Positions 1 to 6,973 of a stretch of 37,454 nucleotides of DNA are shown here, one piece after another. This DNA is from an uncultured Rhodospirillaceae bacterium. Its GTDB lineage: Bacteria; Pseudomonadota; Alphaproteobacteria; Rhodospirillales; Magnetospirillaceae. The notes beneath the pieces were generated by a model, which was given only the letters and a program-made list of their open reading frames with translations, was not told where the DNA came from and made no database searches. The position numbers and the translations under genes are program-made. Each line of letters starts with the position of its first letter. Position 1 is the first letter of the stretch. The stretch spans positions 1 to 37,454 of the forward strand of contig CAJANN010000075.1 in the NCBI GenBank assembly GCA_903941095.1. The letters are read 5' to 3'.

Positions 1-1566
1 AGCTACCTTGAGACCCATGCGGCGGAACTCGATCTGACCGGTGGCGGCCTGCGCGCCCTGATCGACGACATCGCCGCCATCACCGATCCTGGCGGGCGGG
101 TGGAGCGGATCAACGCCGCTGTAGTCGACACCTGCGCTCATCGCTATGAGGCGGTCCACAACCTTCTGCGGTCGAACGACCGGGACATTTTCGAGATGGA
201 CCAGTTGTTGCCGCCATCGCTGGATTCCATGCTGCGCTTCCTGCGGTTCGATCCCGCCGATCCACCCGAAACCATGCTGGAGCGGGCGGCCGAGCGGTTG
301 CTGGCCGATGTGGGATTGGACGAGGCGCTGTGGCGGCTGTCCTCGCTGCCCGTGCCCCTGCCGGTCTGTGTGATGGCTGCTGCGCGAGCGCTGCCACGGA
401 AGGAACTGCCGCGTCTGGCCCGGTCCTGGCAAAGCCGGCCGACTAGCCAATTGTCGATGCTGCATCTGATCCGGGTGCTGACCGAGATCGAGGGGCCAGT
501 CCCCGGGATGGGAGAGCGCATCCGACGGCACCTGGCCAACCCGGGGCGTCAGGAACTGCATACCCCCTTGTTCGACACCATCGGTTGGGTTCAGCGCGCA
601 TTCCTGCACCTGCCCGGATACCGCGACTTGCCCCATGCCGCCCGCCTGGCGCTGGCATGGTGTCACGGCGACAAGCTGTTCGCCGCCTTCCTGGTCGCCG
701 GCCGACATGTCGCCTTGTCGGAACAAGTCTCGCTGGCGACGCTGGCCGAACAATGTCGCCACGGAATCGACGTAACCATGAAGCGTCACCTGAGTGAACC
801 GTTGTTCCTGGTCCAGGGTCTGGCCTATGCCCTGGGTCCCCACGCCCCGGTGGTTCTGGGCGCCGAGGGGAGGGATTTGTTGCGTCCATCCTTGACCAGC
901 GGAAACCCCGATTTCCCGGTCCCGCTGGAATTTCACCGGATCATGTCCGCGGCGCCCAACGCTCTGGGGTCCTTCCTCGGCACCCCGGTCGAGCAGTCCT
1001 TATCGTCACTGGGCTTTGCAGACGAGGCGATGGCAATCCACCAACTCCGCGATCAGGCTCATGAGGCACTGATGCGTAAGGACGCCAGCCCGTGGGCCTG
1101 GCTAGTCGGGCTTTATCCTCACGGCCGGCCGCCCCAATCCATCGCTGATCATGCCCGCGACGCATTGCTGGCAACCGATGTCTTGTCACTGTGCCAGACC
1201 GGCCCGTCCGACAATTGGAGTCTGCTGGCTTATCTGGCGGAAACCGCCTGGGGACTGGCCGGCTCCGCCGGCACAGACCATATCCGCGACCAGGTGTTCA
1301 AGGTGGCGGAACGTCTGCGGGATGGAGGTGATGACGCCATTGCTCGGCGATCGCTGCTGGGCGCCCTGGTGGTTCTGGCCAGCCAACTGGGTGACGTTCC
1401 TGCCCGTGCCGAGCGTTTGGCCGAGGATGTCCGAAAATTTGTCGCCTTGGTCCCGTCCGCAGCCCCTATGTCCAGGGGGGTGATCCGTCATTTGATGGAA
1501 GACCTCGACGCCAGAGATATCGGGCGCTTGATGGCTGCGCTGCTGGAGTTGCGGGCCAATCGGTGA
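1..1566 (+). CDS. Unrecognised protein, 5' end outside window
   Basis: The ORF track starts this frame at a GTG at 100, but the frame is open back to base 1 (SYLETHAAELDLTGGG...), so the gene very probably begins left of the window and at least 521 residues of its C-terminal part are seen. The protein is leucine- and alanine-rich and looks all-helical, with no membrane segment, signal peptide or catalytic motif I recognise. Such a helical C-terminal part could belong to a large NTPase or scaffold protein, but no Walker motif is visible here, so this is only a guess. It lies inside the tRNA-fMet-integrated element and is therefore candidate cargo. It ends 375 bp before the next gene, which points the other way. 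Confidence 0.75.
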   Translation, partial: SYLETHAAELDLTGGGLRALIDDIAAITDPGGRVERINAAVVDTCAHRYEAVHNLLRSNDRDIFEMDQLLPPSLDSMLRFLRFDPADPPETMLERAAERLLADVGLDEALWRLSSLPVPLPVCVMAAARALPRKELPRLARSWQSRPTSQLSMLHLIRVLTEIEGPVPGMGERIRRHLANPGRQELHTPLFDTIGWVQRAFLHLPGYRDLPHAARLALAWCHGDKLFAAFLVAGRHVALSEQVSLATLAEQCRHGIDVTMKRHLSEPLFLVQGLAYALGPHAPVVLGAEGRDLLRPSLTSGNPDFPVPLEFHRIMSAAPNALGSFLGTPVEQSLSSLGFADEAMAIHQLRDQAHEALMRKDASPWAWLVGLYPHGRPPQSIADHARDALLATDVLSLCQTGPSDNWSLLAYLAETAWGLAGSAGTDHIRDQVFKVAERLRDGGDDAIARRSLLGALVVLASQLGDVPARAERLAEDVRKFVALVPSAAPMSRGVIRHLMEDLDARDIGRLMAALLELRANR

Positions 1567-1674
1567 TTTGGGGGCGTGCGGCAACAAACGTAACATGGCG
1601 TGGTGAGATGGAGGCCTGCCGAGTTACTGGCGGGAAACTGTGTTCGCGGTTGTGCTGGGATCGTTGGCCGAAAA

Positions 1675-1686
1675 TTGTCGCGACAA
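1675..1686. promoter_or_regulatory. 12-bp perfect palindrome TTGTCGCGACAA
   Basis: TTGTCGCGACAA is a perfect palindrome 34 bp before the iteron-like array. A related near-palindrome, TTGTCGGACAA, occurs at 1912-1922 on the far side of the array. The shorter form TTGTCGGAC recurs at 3548 (upstream of the relaxase) and at 5684 (upstream of mobC). The sites look like targets for a DNA-binding protein of the element; which one is unknown. Confidence 0.4.
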
Positions 1687-1719
1687 GATGTGGCGGCAAG
1701 AATCCGGTGTCCATACAGT

Positions 1720-1824
1720 TGACACGCCCGTTTCGAAACCAGTCACGCTGATTTCCATACCTGACACGCCCAATTCCGGCGTTGACACGCCCCTGCCGGG
1801 CGAAGTCACGGCCTGCTGCCGCTG
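1720..1824. repeat. Iteron-like array, five 21-bp units
   Basis: Five consecutive 21-bp units begin at 1720, 1741, 1762, 1783 and 1804. Units 1, 3 and 4 begin with the identical 10-mer TGACACGCCC; units 2 and 5 begin AGTCACGCTG and AGTCACGGCC. The CACG core is at the same offset in all five. A 21-bp period is two helical turns, as in plasmid iterons or tandem operator sites. The same 21-bp period would also encode a degenerate heptapeptide repeat (VDTPVSK, PDTPNSG, VDTPLPG) in a 61-codon plus-strand ORF (1640-1825), so a peptide-level origin cannot be excluded. No replication initiator gene is visible in the window. Confidence 0.65.
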
Positions 1825-1940
1825 ATTCCCTGAAAAGTCACAAGCGCCTCGCCGTGTCGGCCGGCTTTATGCGGCCTTCACGCCTCGTATCCATTCAGCA
1901 GGAATAGCAAATTGTCGGACAAATTGCCGGGGGACCGGGC

Positions 1941-2303
1941 TCAGGAGGGTGGTTTGCTAGGGCGGGATGGGCCGTCCCCTAGATCGTCATCCAAGGCCTC
2001 TAAGCATTGCCGAGTGGCCTCGAGATGCGCGAACAGCGCGGCGTCGCTGCAATTGGCGATCCAGTCCTGAAAGACCGCCTTGCGGCTTTCCGGCCAGTCG
2101 GGCATGAACCGCACCGGGATGCCGATCTCACCCGCGAACTCCACGGCGGCCGGGCTGGCCGCCATCACCTCGTGCTCGCCCTTCAGCCAGCCGCTCCACC
2201 AGGCCCTGGCCGCGTCCGAACCGTCGGCATGGGGGCATTCGGCACTGATGCGCATCGGCAGCATTGCCAGGCCGGCATAATAGCCCTCGGTGAATGGATC
2301 CAT
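1941..2303 (-). CDS. RMF/CrpP-like small protein
   Basis: The protein has 120 residues. The N-terminal 45 residues (DPFTEGYYAGL, CPHADGSDAARAWWSGW) follow the pattern of the ribosome modulation factor/CrpP fold: an aromatic-Gly motif, a Cys-Pro turn, then an AWxxGW helix. Family members bind ribosomes or have unknown roles, and small versions are common on alphaproteobacterial mobile elements. The remaining 75 residues are a separate acidic, helical extension that I do not recognise. The ATG at 2303 is preceded by a GGAGAGAGGA ribosome site. It lies 31 bp downstream of the hypothetical gene ending at 2335 on the same strand, so the two probably form an operon. The family assignment comes from pattern memory only. 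Confidence 0.65.
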   Translation of the reverse strand: MDPFTEGYYAGLAMLPMRISAECPHADGSDAARAWWSGWLKGEHEVMAASPAAVEFAGEIGIPVRFMPDWPESRKAVFQDWIANCSDAALFAHLEATRQCLEALDDDLGDGPSRPSKPPS

Positions 2304-2334
2304 GTCCTCTCTCCGCGAATTTGAGTCGCCAGTG

Positions 2335-3183
2335 TCATGCCGTCGTGGCGGTGCCGAGCAGGTTTTCGCGTTTCAGCGCCGCCGGCCAGCTTATGGCGGG
2401 CTCGATCATCTCCGGCGTGACGGTGAAGGTCGGGTGTTTGGGCGCGGGAATCCAGCCGCTCTCCAGGAACAGGATCACGCCGTCCGTACCATCAGTGACG
2501 GTCCTGATGGCGCCGATGCGATCAACCCATCCCGGCAAATGATTGCGCGTCACCTCACGCTCGGGGAGCAGCGGTTCTCCGGCTATGGTCCAGTACTCGA
2601 AATCCGTCAGCCGTCCGTTCATGCCGTGGGCGCGGAACATTTCGATCAGGAAGGCGGTCAGCGGTCGCCGTGCCGCGAGGCTGACGATGGGCACGAATTC
2701 GTAATCCTCCGGGCTGGGGCCAAACCACATGGGCACGGTGATCGCGTCGGGGAAGGTGCATCTGGCATAAGCATCGCCGATTCGACCGACACAGAAGAAA
2801 GAGCCAGTTACCAAAGCCCCGGCCCTTTCGTGCAGGCTCTGGATCATCTGGCCGGAAGCTCGGTCGAGCAGCGCCATCCAGGGACGCAGGATACGGTCGC
2901 GAAAGTCGGGGGCGACGGGCCAGGCATGGTAAATGCCGGGGACATAGCAGCGATAGCTCCAGCCGGCGAAATTCACCTGCTGGTCCTCGGTGGGAAGCGG
3001 TGACGGCAGGGGAGGGCGAAGGTCCAGCACAGGCGGGACCGAGGTGCTGTTCCGCGCCAGGAATGTGGCTTCTATGCGGGCGATTTCAGCGTTGAAACGT
3101 TCCGTGATCTCGGGCGGGCGGATTCGCGTCGCCATGCCGGGAGCATCAAAGGGCGGAAAGGGGGCGTCGAACGTTACGGTCAT
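2335..3183 (-). CDS. Hypothetical protein, 282 residues
   Basis: The ORF track extends this frame to 3687, but that would run through the divergent XRE regulator and its operator. The ATG at 3183 (MTVTFDAPFPPFDAPG) is a better start because it lies just left of the dyad at 3211-3249. The product appears soluble, with no signal peptide or membrane helix, and is rich in Pro and Trp (WSYRCYVPG, PMWFGPSPEDYEF, ESGWIPAPKHPTF). I do not recognise a family. Its divergence from an XRE regulator and its operon with the RMF-like gene suggest it is repressed by that regulator. A toxin or stress role is possible but nothing in the sequence shows it. Confidence 0.75.
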   Translation of the reverse strand: MTVTFDAPFPPFDAPGMATRIRPPEITERFNAEIARIEATFLARNSTSVPPVLDLRPPLPSPLPTEDQQVNFAGWSYRCYVPGIYHAWPVAPDFRDRILRPWMALLDRASGQMIQSLHERAGALVTGSFFCVGRIGDAYARCTFPDAITVPMWFGPSPEDYEFVPIVSLAARRPLTAFLIEMFRAHGMNGRLTDFEYWTIAGEPLLPEREVTRNHLPGWVDRIGAIRTVTDGTDGVILFLESGWIPAPKHPTFTVTPEMIEPAISWPAALKRENLLGTATTA

Positions 3184-3210
3184 CGCAGGCCTCTGGCACC
3201 GACAAGAATA

Positions 3211-3249
3211 AATAGTCCAATTCGGCCTAATATGCCGGTATGGACTATT
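3211..3249. promoter_or_regulatory. 39-bp dyad operator between divergent genes
   Basis: AATAGTCCA at 3211-3219 and its exact complement TGGACTATT at 3241-3249 flank an inner CGGC/GCCG pair. The whole forms a 39-bp dyad centred on 3230 with two mismatches in the 16-bp arms. It sits between the start of the leftward hypothetical gene (3183) and the likely start of the rightward XRE regulator (3274). That is where an autoregulating repressor controlling both promoters would bind. The binding itself is inferred. Confidence 0.65.
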
Positions 3250-3273
3250 TCTTGTCAAGGAACAGGAGGGTGC

Positions 3274-3519
3274 GTGGGAACTCGTGACAAATACGATCCG
3301 TTCTACAGGGCCATCGTAGATGGGCTGATCGCCGAGCGGAAACGCCAGCGGTTGACCCAATGGGACATCGCCCGGATGATGGGTGTCGAGCAATCGCAGA
3401 TATCGAAGTTCGAGCGCGGCGAACGCCGGCTCGATATCCTTGACTATGTGCGTTATTGCCACGCCATCGGATTGGAGCCCGGGCTTTTGCTGAGGATCAG
3501 TCCTGGGGGCGACGACTGA
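3274..3519 (+). CDS. XRE-family transcriptional regulator
   Basis: A small Cro/CI-type helix-turn-helix protein. The core reads LIAERKRQRLTQWDIARMMG then VEQSQISKFERGERRLD, the standard five-helix XRE DNA-binding domain, and there is almost nothing else in the protein. The ORF track uses an ATG at 3232, which lies inside the dyad operator. The in-frame GTG at 3274 follows AGGAGGG and is more likely, giving about 81 residues, although its spacing to the ribosome site is short. It probably represses itself and the divergent gene through the 3211-3249 dyad. The relaxase gene follows 71 bp downstream on the same strand. Confidence 0.8.
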   Translation: MGTRDKYDPFYRAIVDGLIAERKRQRLTQWDIARMMGVEQSQISKFERGERRLDILDYVRYCHAIGLEPGLLLRISPGGDD

Positions 3520-3590
3520 GGCGTCATGGGCATGAATTCCGCATAACTTGTCGGACAGACACGCTGGCAGTGCCTCGTTAGACTGGCGCC

Positions 3591-5228
3591 ATGGACGATG
3601 ACGACGACCTCTGGCGCCTGAAGATCGGCAGGTTTTCCGATGCCGATGAGCGGCTGTATGCGCGGCTGTTCCGTTTGCGCCGCCCACGCTCCCGAACCCT
3701 CAGTGGGCGTGCCCTGAGCTGGCGGGCGCGGCATGTGGACAGTGGCTGGCGGATGAACGACGGCCCCCAGGTGGTGGTTAAGGCCGCAGGCTCCAGCAAG
3801 AGCCGCTCCGGTGTCCGCGCCTGTATCTGTTATATCGCCCGGCTGCGGGCCCAGGATGATGCCGTAGTGCCGGTGTTCGACGAGATGGGGCGCCCCGTGG
3901 CGCGGGATCAGGTGTTCGGGACGCTAGCAAGCTGGGCGCTGGATGCCGATTCCGACAACCTCGCGCCAGCGGCTAGGCATCAGCCGGATGTTCAGCTACC
4001 GGAGCGTCTGCGCCTGCGCCATGTCCAGTCCCGGCACCTCGTGATGTCGATCCGGGCCGACGACATGGCGGCCGGGGCTGCCATCCTGCGGGACGCTGTC
4101 GCGGCCACGATCGACGGGGTTTTCACCCGCCAGGGCCATCGGGTGCTTTGGGCCATTCACACCGACACCCCAGGCCGCCCACATGCCCATGTAGTGGTCA
4201 AGGCGTTGTCCGAGTTGGGTGGGCGCCTGCGCTGCGATATTCACGGCGATCTTTTCGACACCATCCGCTCCGAGTTGGCGTTGAATTTGACACTGGCGGG
4301 GTTGCCGCATCAGGCGGCCCGGTGCGAGGACAGGGCGGATGTCCGGACGGCGGTGCTGAGCGGCGTCAAACCGTTACGTCGGAAGCGGGGCAGGGGGGAT
4401 GGTGATCTGCTGCGGCGTGCCCCCGCGTGGTGCGCGGAGTATGGCGCCGGTTTGGTCGCCCCATCACCATCGCCGCCACCATTGCACCAATGGTTGCGGT
4501 ATTTGGTGCCCCGCAGGAAGAAATCTGTTCAACCTTTCGAGGGGCCGGAGGAGTATCGGTTGGCTTTCTCGCTGGCGCAGGAGATTTTCTGCGATCCCAA
4601 TGCCGCACTGGTGTCCTGGCAACGTCTGACGATGGAGGGGAGCAATCGGCGTGCGAATGGGAGCGTCCACTATCCCAGCAGGGCTTTGGCTCTCTGGTAT
4701 CTCAAACGGCGTCCCGACATCTTTGGGGATCTGCTGCCGGGCTTCTCTCCCAGCGCATCAGTCCCGCTGGCGAGTGCCTTGGCTCGGGTGACGCTGCCGC
4801 CGCCCGAGGCCCAGCCAGTGCGGGCCGGCGTCATTGATCCGACCTTGGCCGTGGCGATCGCGCGGCATCTACTTGAACGGCGCATGGGGCGGGATCGCAA
4901 ACGAATTGCCGTCAGCCTTAGCCGGCTGGCGGCGCTGGTTCTGGATCGGCATGGCGATGCCCGTCAGGCCGGCCGTATCCTGGATGTCGCCGATCGAGTG
5001 GCTGTGGCATCGCTGCATCATAGAGCGACTGTCCCGCCGCCGGTGGCGGCTCGAGCTCTGGCGCCGCCTCTACTGCGGGATGTGTCAATGGCGAAGGGGC
5101 ATCTACAGGATAGGGGCACAGAGCGCCCCAAGGACCTGACACCAGCGATTCCACCGTCATCACGGCCACCGTTGGCGCCGGCCACCACCCCACGACCCCG
5201 CCCTCGCTACTCCGGGTGGGAGCGATAG
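3591..5228 (+). CDS. Relaxase, MobP/VirD2 type
   Basis: The 545-residue protein carries relaxase signatures in its N-terminal half. Motif I is SGVRACICYIARL, with the candidate nicking tyrosine. Motif III is HTDTPGRPHAHVVVK, the HxDxxxxxHxH metal-binding triad of HUH relaxases. The enzyme would nick oriT, stay covalently attached to the 5' end and pilot the strand through a conjugation channel supplied by another element. The C-terminal half (after about residue 300) is a poorly conserved helical region ending in a Pro/Arg-rich tail, and no primase or helicase motif is seen. The 3' end overlaps the convergent mobC-like gene by 22 bp. No type IV secretion genes appear in the window, so the element looks mobilizable rather than self-transmissible, unless they lie to the left. 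Confidence 0.85.
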   Translation: MDDDDDLWRLKIGRFSDADERLYARLFRLRRPRSRTLSGRALSWRARHVDSGWRMNDGPQVVVKAAGSSKSRSGVRACICYIARLRAQDDAVVPVFDEMGRPVARDQVFGTLASWALDADSDNLAPAARHQPDVQLPERLRLRHVQSRHLVMSIRADDMAAGAAILRDAVAATIDGVFTRQGHRVLWAIHTDTPGRPHAHVVVKALSELGGRLRCDIHGDLFDTIRSELALNLTLAGLPHQAARCEDRADVRTAVLSGVKPLRRKRGRGDGDLLRRAPAWCAEYGAGLVAPSPSPPPLHQWLRYLVPRRKKSVQPFEGPEEYRLAFSLAQEIFCDPNAALVSWQRLTMEGSNRRANGSVHYPSRALALWYLKRRPDIFGDLLPGFSPSASVPLASALARVTLPPPEAQPVRAGVIDPTLAVAIARHLLERRMGRDRKRIAVSLSRLAALVLDRHGDARQAGRILDVADRVAVASLHHRATVPPPVAARALAPPLLRDVSMAKGHLQDRGTERPKDLTPAIPPSSRPPLAPATTPRPRPRYSGWER

Positions 5229-5569
5229 CGGGGGCAGCGCTTGGGCGGCAAAAAATCTTTCGCCCGATGAGACAAGGATTCGATCTGGGCCAGGACGCGG
5301 TGGATGTCTTCATTCCTTTCCAGACAGCTTTGTGAGAGTAGCAGACGCTGAAGCGCGGAGGCCAATCTGTCGAGATGGAGTGTAAGATCCCGCATTGCAG
5401 GAATGACAGTCGCTGACAGAGATGTGCTCTTAGACGTCACGGTCTCCTCCAGTAGCAGCCGTGCAGTGGCGCTTAGAGATCGTGAACCTGTCAATCGGCG
5501 GAGGCGGTGTAACTCATGCTTCAGCTCGGCACAGCACCGCATTTCTATTTTTTCATCCTTGGTCGGCAT
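5207..5569 (-). CDS. MobC-like relaxosome accessory protein
   Basis: A 120-residue protein with the layout of MobC/relaxosome proteins: an N-terminal ribbon-helix-helix-like stretch (KIEMRCCAELKHELHRLRR, then SLSATARLLLEE) followed by a long helical region. Such proteins bind near oriT and assist the relaxase. The ATG at 5569 is preceded by GGAGG at good spacing. The gene converges on the relaxase gene and overlaps its end by 22 bp, an unusual arrangement because mobC usually lies upstream of and codirectional with the relaxase. The region in front of it (5570-5727) holds one arm of the 32-bp inverted repeat and may contain oriT. The family call rests on context and fold pattern, not strong identity. 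Confidence 0.6.
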   Translation of the reverse strand: MPTKDEKIEMRCCAELKHELHRLRRLTGSRSLSATARLLLEETVTSKSTSLSATVIPAMRDLTLHLDRLASALQRLLLSQSCLERNEDIHRVLAQIESLSHRAKDFLPPKRCPRYRSHPE

Positions 5570-5600
5570 GATGACCTCCGGCCCCGGCGCTCTGGCCGGA

Positions 5601-5632
5601 GAGTTTGATGGTCGAAATATTGCAGGAGGATG
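5601..5632 (+). repeat. 32-bp inverted repeat, internal copy
   Basis: The 32 bases beginning GAGTTTGATGGTCGAAATAT are the exact reverse complement of 8274-8305, next to the att site. This copy sits between the mobC-like gene (starting at 5569) and the excisionase gene (ending at 5728). Identity ends at the GAG that corresponds to the first three bases of the tRNA fragment. The remaining noncoding bases 5633-5727 contain a TTGTCGGAC motif at 5684 and nothing else I can assign. Confidence 0.9.
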
Positions 5633-5727
5633 AGAAGGCGTGTGGGGGCGGGCGGACGCTGGTTTTCGGTCTTCACGCCTAGCTTGTCGGACCGGGATCG
5701 CGCCTGCGTCGGCTGTATATCGCCTGC

Positions 5728-6018
5728 TTACCCGCCGCTGTCCTGCTTTTCATGGTCGGGCGGGGCGTCCGCAGTGTTGCGCTTAAGTCCGCCGGACAGG
5801 AGCCATTGATAAAGATGACGCCGGAAATATCGAACCAATCTCGTCCCTTTGGGGCGGATGTGGATTGGGCCGCCACCGCGCGAGCGCATTGTGACCAGTG
5901 AATCGACTGGGACGCCCGTAATACGGGAGGCTTCCTCGGTGTCGATGGCCTCGTCCAGCCAGCCGGGGTTTTGGGTAAGCAGATCACGCAATTGGGGGAG
6001 TAATTTGACGATATCCAT
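5728..6018 (-). CDS. AlpA/Xis-type excisionase, helix-turn-helix
   Basis: The likely start is the ATG at 6018 (MDIVKLLPQLRDLL), which follows AGAGGGAACC. The ORF-track start at 6093 adds 25 residues without a ribosome site. The resulting 96-residue protein has a MerR/AlpA-like winged helix: IDTEEASRITGVPVDSLVTM, then RSRGGGPIHIRPKGTRLVRYFRRHLYQWL. That is the usual excisionase layout of recognition helix, Gly-rich turn, wing with an Arg-Tyr/Phe, and final helix. These proteins bend att DNA to favour excision or switch on integrase. It is followed by mobC and preceded by the DUF2285-integrase pair, all leftward. The GGTAAGC repeats in front of the integrase gene are plausible targets. Confidence 0.75.
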   Translation of the reverse strand: MDIVKLLPQLRDLLTQNPGWLDEAIDTEEASRITGVPVDSLVTMRSRGGGPIHIRPKGTRLVRYFRRHLYQWLLSGGLKRNTADAPPDHEKQDSGG

Positions 6019-6100
6019 GGCTGGTTCCCTCTGAAAACTGGTCCCCAGCTTGGCGTTATGCGTCCCGGCTGGGGAGGGAGAGAAATCAGCCAAAATTGCG

Positions 6101-6973
6101 CTACCGTGACCTAGATTTTAGGAGCTTTCGGTAACCACCATTCACCCTGTCCAAACCAACCTCGATGCAATTCTCAATGTCTTTGCGCATGGCGTCACCG
6201 GCGCGCCATTCTTCCTTTACGCGTTGGCGGCCATATATAATTTCAGCAATAGCGCGTGGCTTGTAGTTCCTGAGGTGCCCATCCAATACCCGTAGTATTT
6301 TGACGTGTTTCCGCGCCCTTAGCATGGATGGTGAAATGAAAAAATGGCGCCCATCTCGTGCTGGTCGGTCAAAAATGTCATGCGCATGTTCTGAAAGGTG
6401 TCTTGATGGCGTAAGATTGAGTTTAAGATTCTCATGTGGACGTGGAAATGGTGCGGTTTTGCTGCGAATTGTAACTTGTGTGAATGAGTGTCTTATTGTC
6501 ATGTAGATCCCATTGTCACTAATTGTGCAATAAACACTTCCTCCGCAAGTCATTGGGTCAAGGCGCTTGCCTCTAGTACGAAGAGGTCGCTTTGTTACTT
6601 CGGCGTTGATCGCGCTCGCATTGTCAAGCCAATGAACGACAGCATTCTCGCAACTCAAAAGTGGAGATTCATATTCGACCAAGCCCCATAGAGATGGTCC
6701 ACGTTCAATGATATCCGCTGCATTTGGGGGAAGTCGGCGTAGCTCCTCACATAACTCTTTTTTCTCCTCCTCTTCAAAGCTACCTGGGATCGCAAGGTAA
6801 TTTTCACAGTGTCGCGCGGCCTTCATAACGGCCATCGCAACATAATATTCGTGTCGATAATGCTGGTTCCTCCTCAGATATTCCCAGGCGATCATTTGCT
6901 TGTTGGCTAAGAGGATGGGGAGATACGACCCAGCGAGTTCAGGATATGGTAGAGGAAGTTCGTCTTCATTCAT
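6101..6973 (-). CDS. DUF6499/DUF2285-type regulator-like protein
   Basis: The start is the ATG at 6973, which overlaps the integrase stop (ATGA), so the two genes are translationally coupled; the longer frame to 7198 is a shadow of the integrase gene. The 290-residue product begins with the pattern MIAWEYLRRNQHYRHEYY, typical of the DUF6499 transcriptional-regulator-like domain. It ends with a DUF2285-like helical region (ILRVLDGHLRNYKPRAIAE, then KEEWRAGDAMRKDIENCI). Such proteins are common next to integrases and transfer genes on alphaproteobacterial integrative elements; their role is thought to be regulatory but is not established. The gene is visibly more AT-rich than its neighbours, consistent with acquired DNA. 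The domain names are from memory. Confidence 0.75.
   Translation of the reverse strand: MNEDELPLPYPELAGSYLPILLANKQMIAWEYLRRNQHYRHEYYVAMAVMKAARHCENYLAIPGSFEEEEKKELCEELRRLPPNAADIIERGPSLWGLVEYESPLLSCENAVVHWLDNASAINAEVTKRPLRTRGKRLDPMTCGGSVYCTISDNGIYMTIRHSFTQVTIRSKTAPFPRPHENLKLNLTPSRHLSEHAHDIFDRPARDGRHFFISPSMLRARKHVKILRVLDGHLRNYKPRAIAEIIYGRQRVKEEWRAGDAMRKDIENCIEVGLDRVNGGYRKLLKSRSR

Noticed and set aside
110-889. Several long ORFs in other frames opposite the first gene
   Set aside because: High-GC shadow frames: low-complexity Arg/Pro-rich translations with no motif and no ribosome site.
5570-5727. Candidate oriT with an ATCCTG-type nick site
   Set aside because: The region suits an oriT by position, but only an imperfect resemblance to the nick consensus is present, so no site was called.
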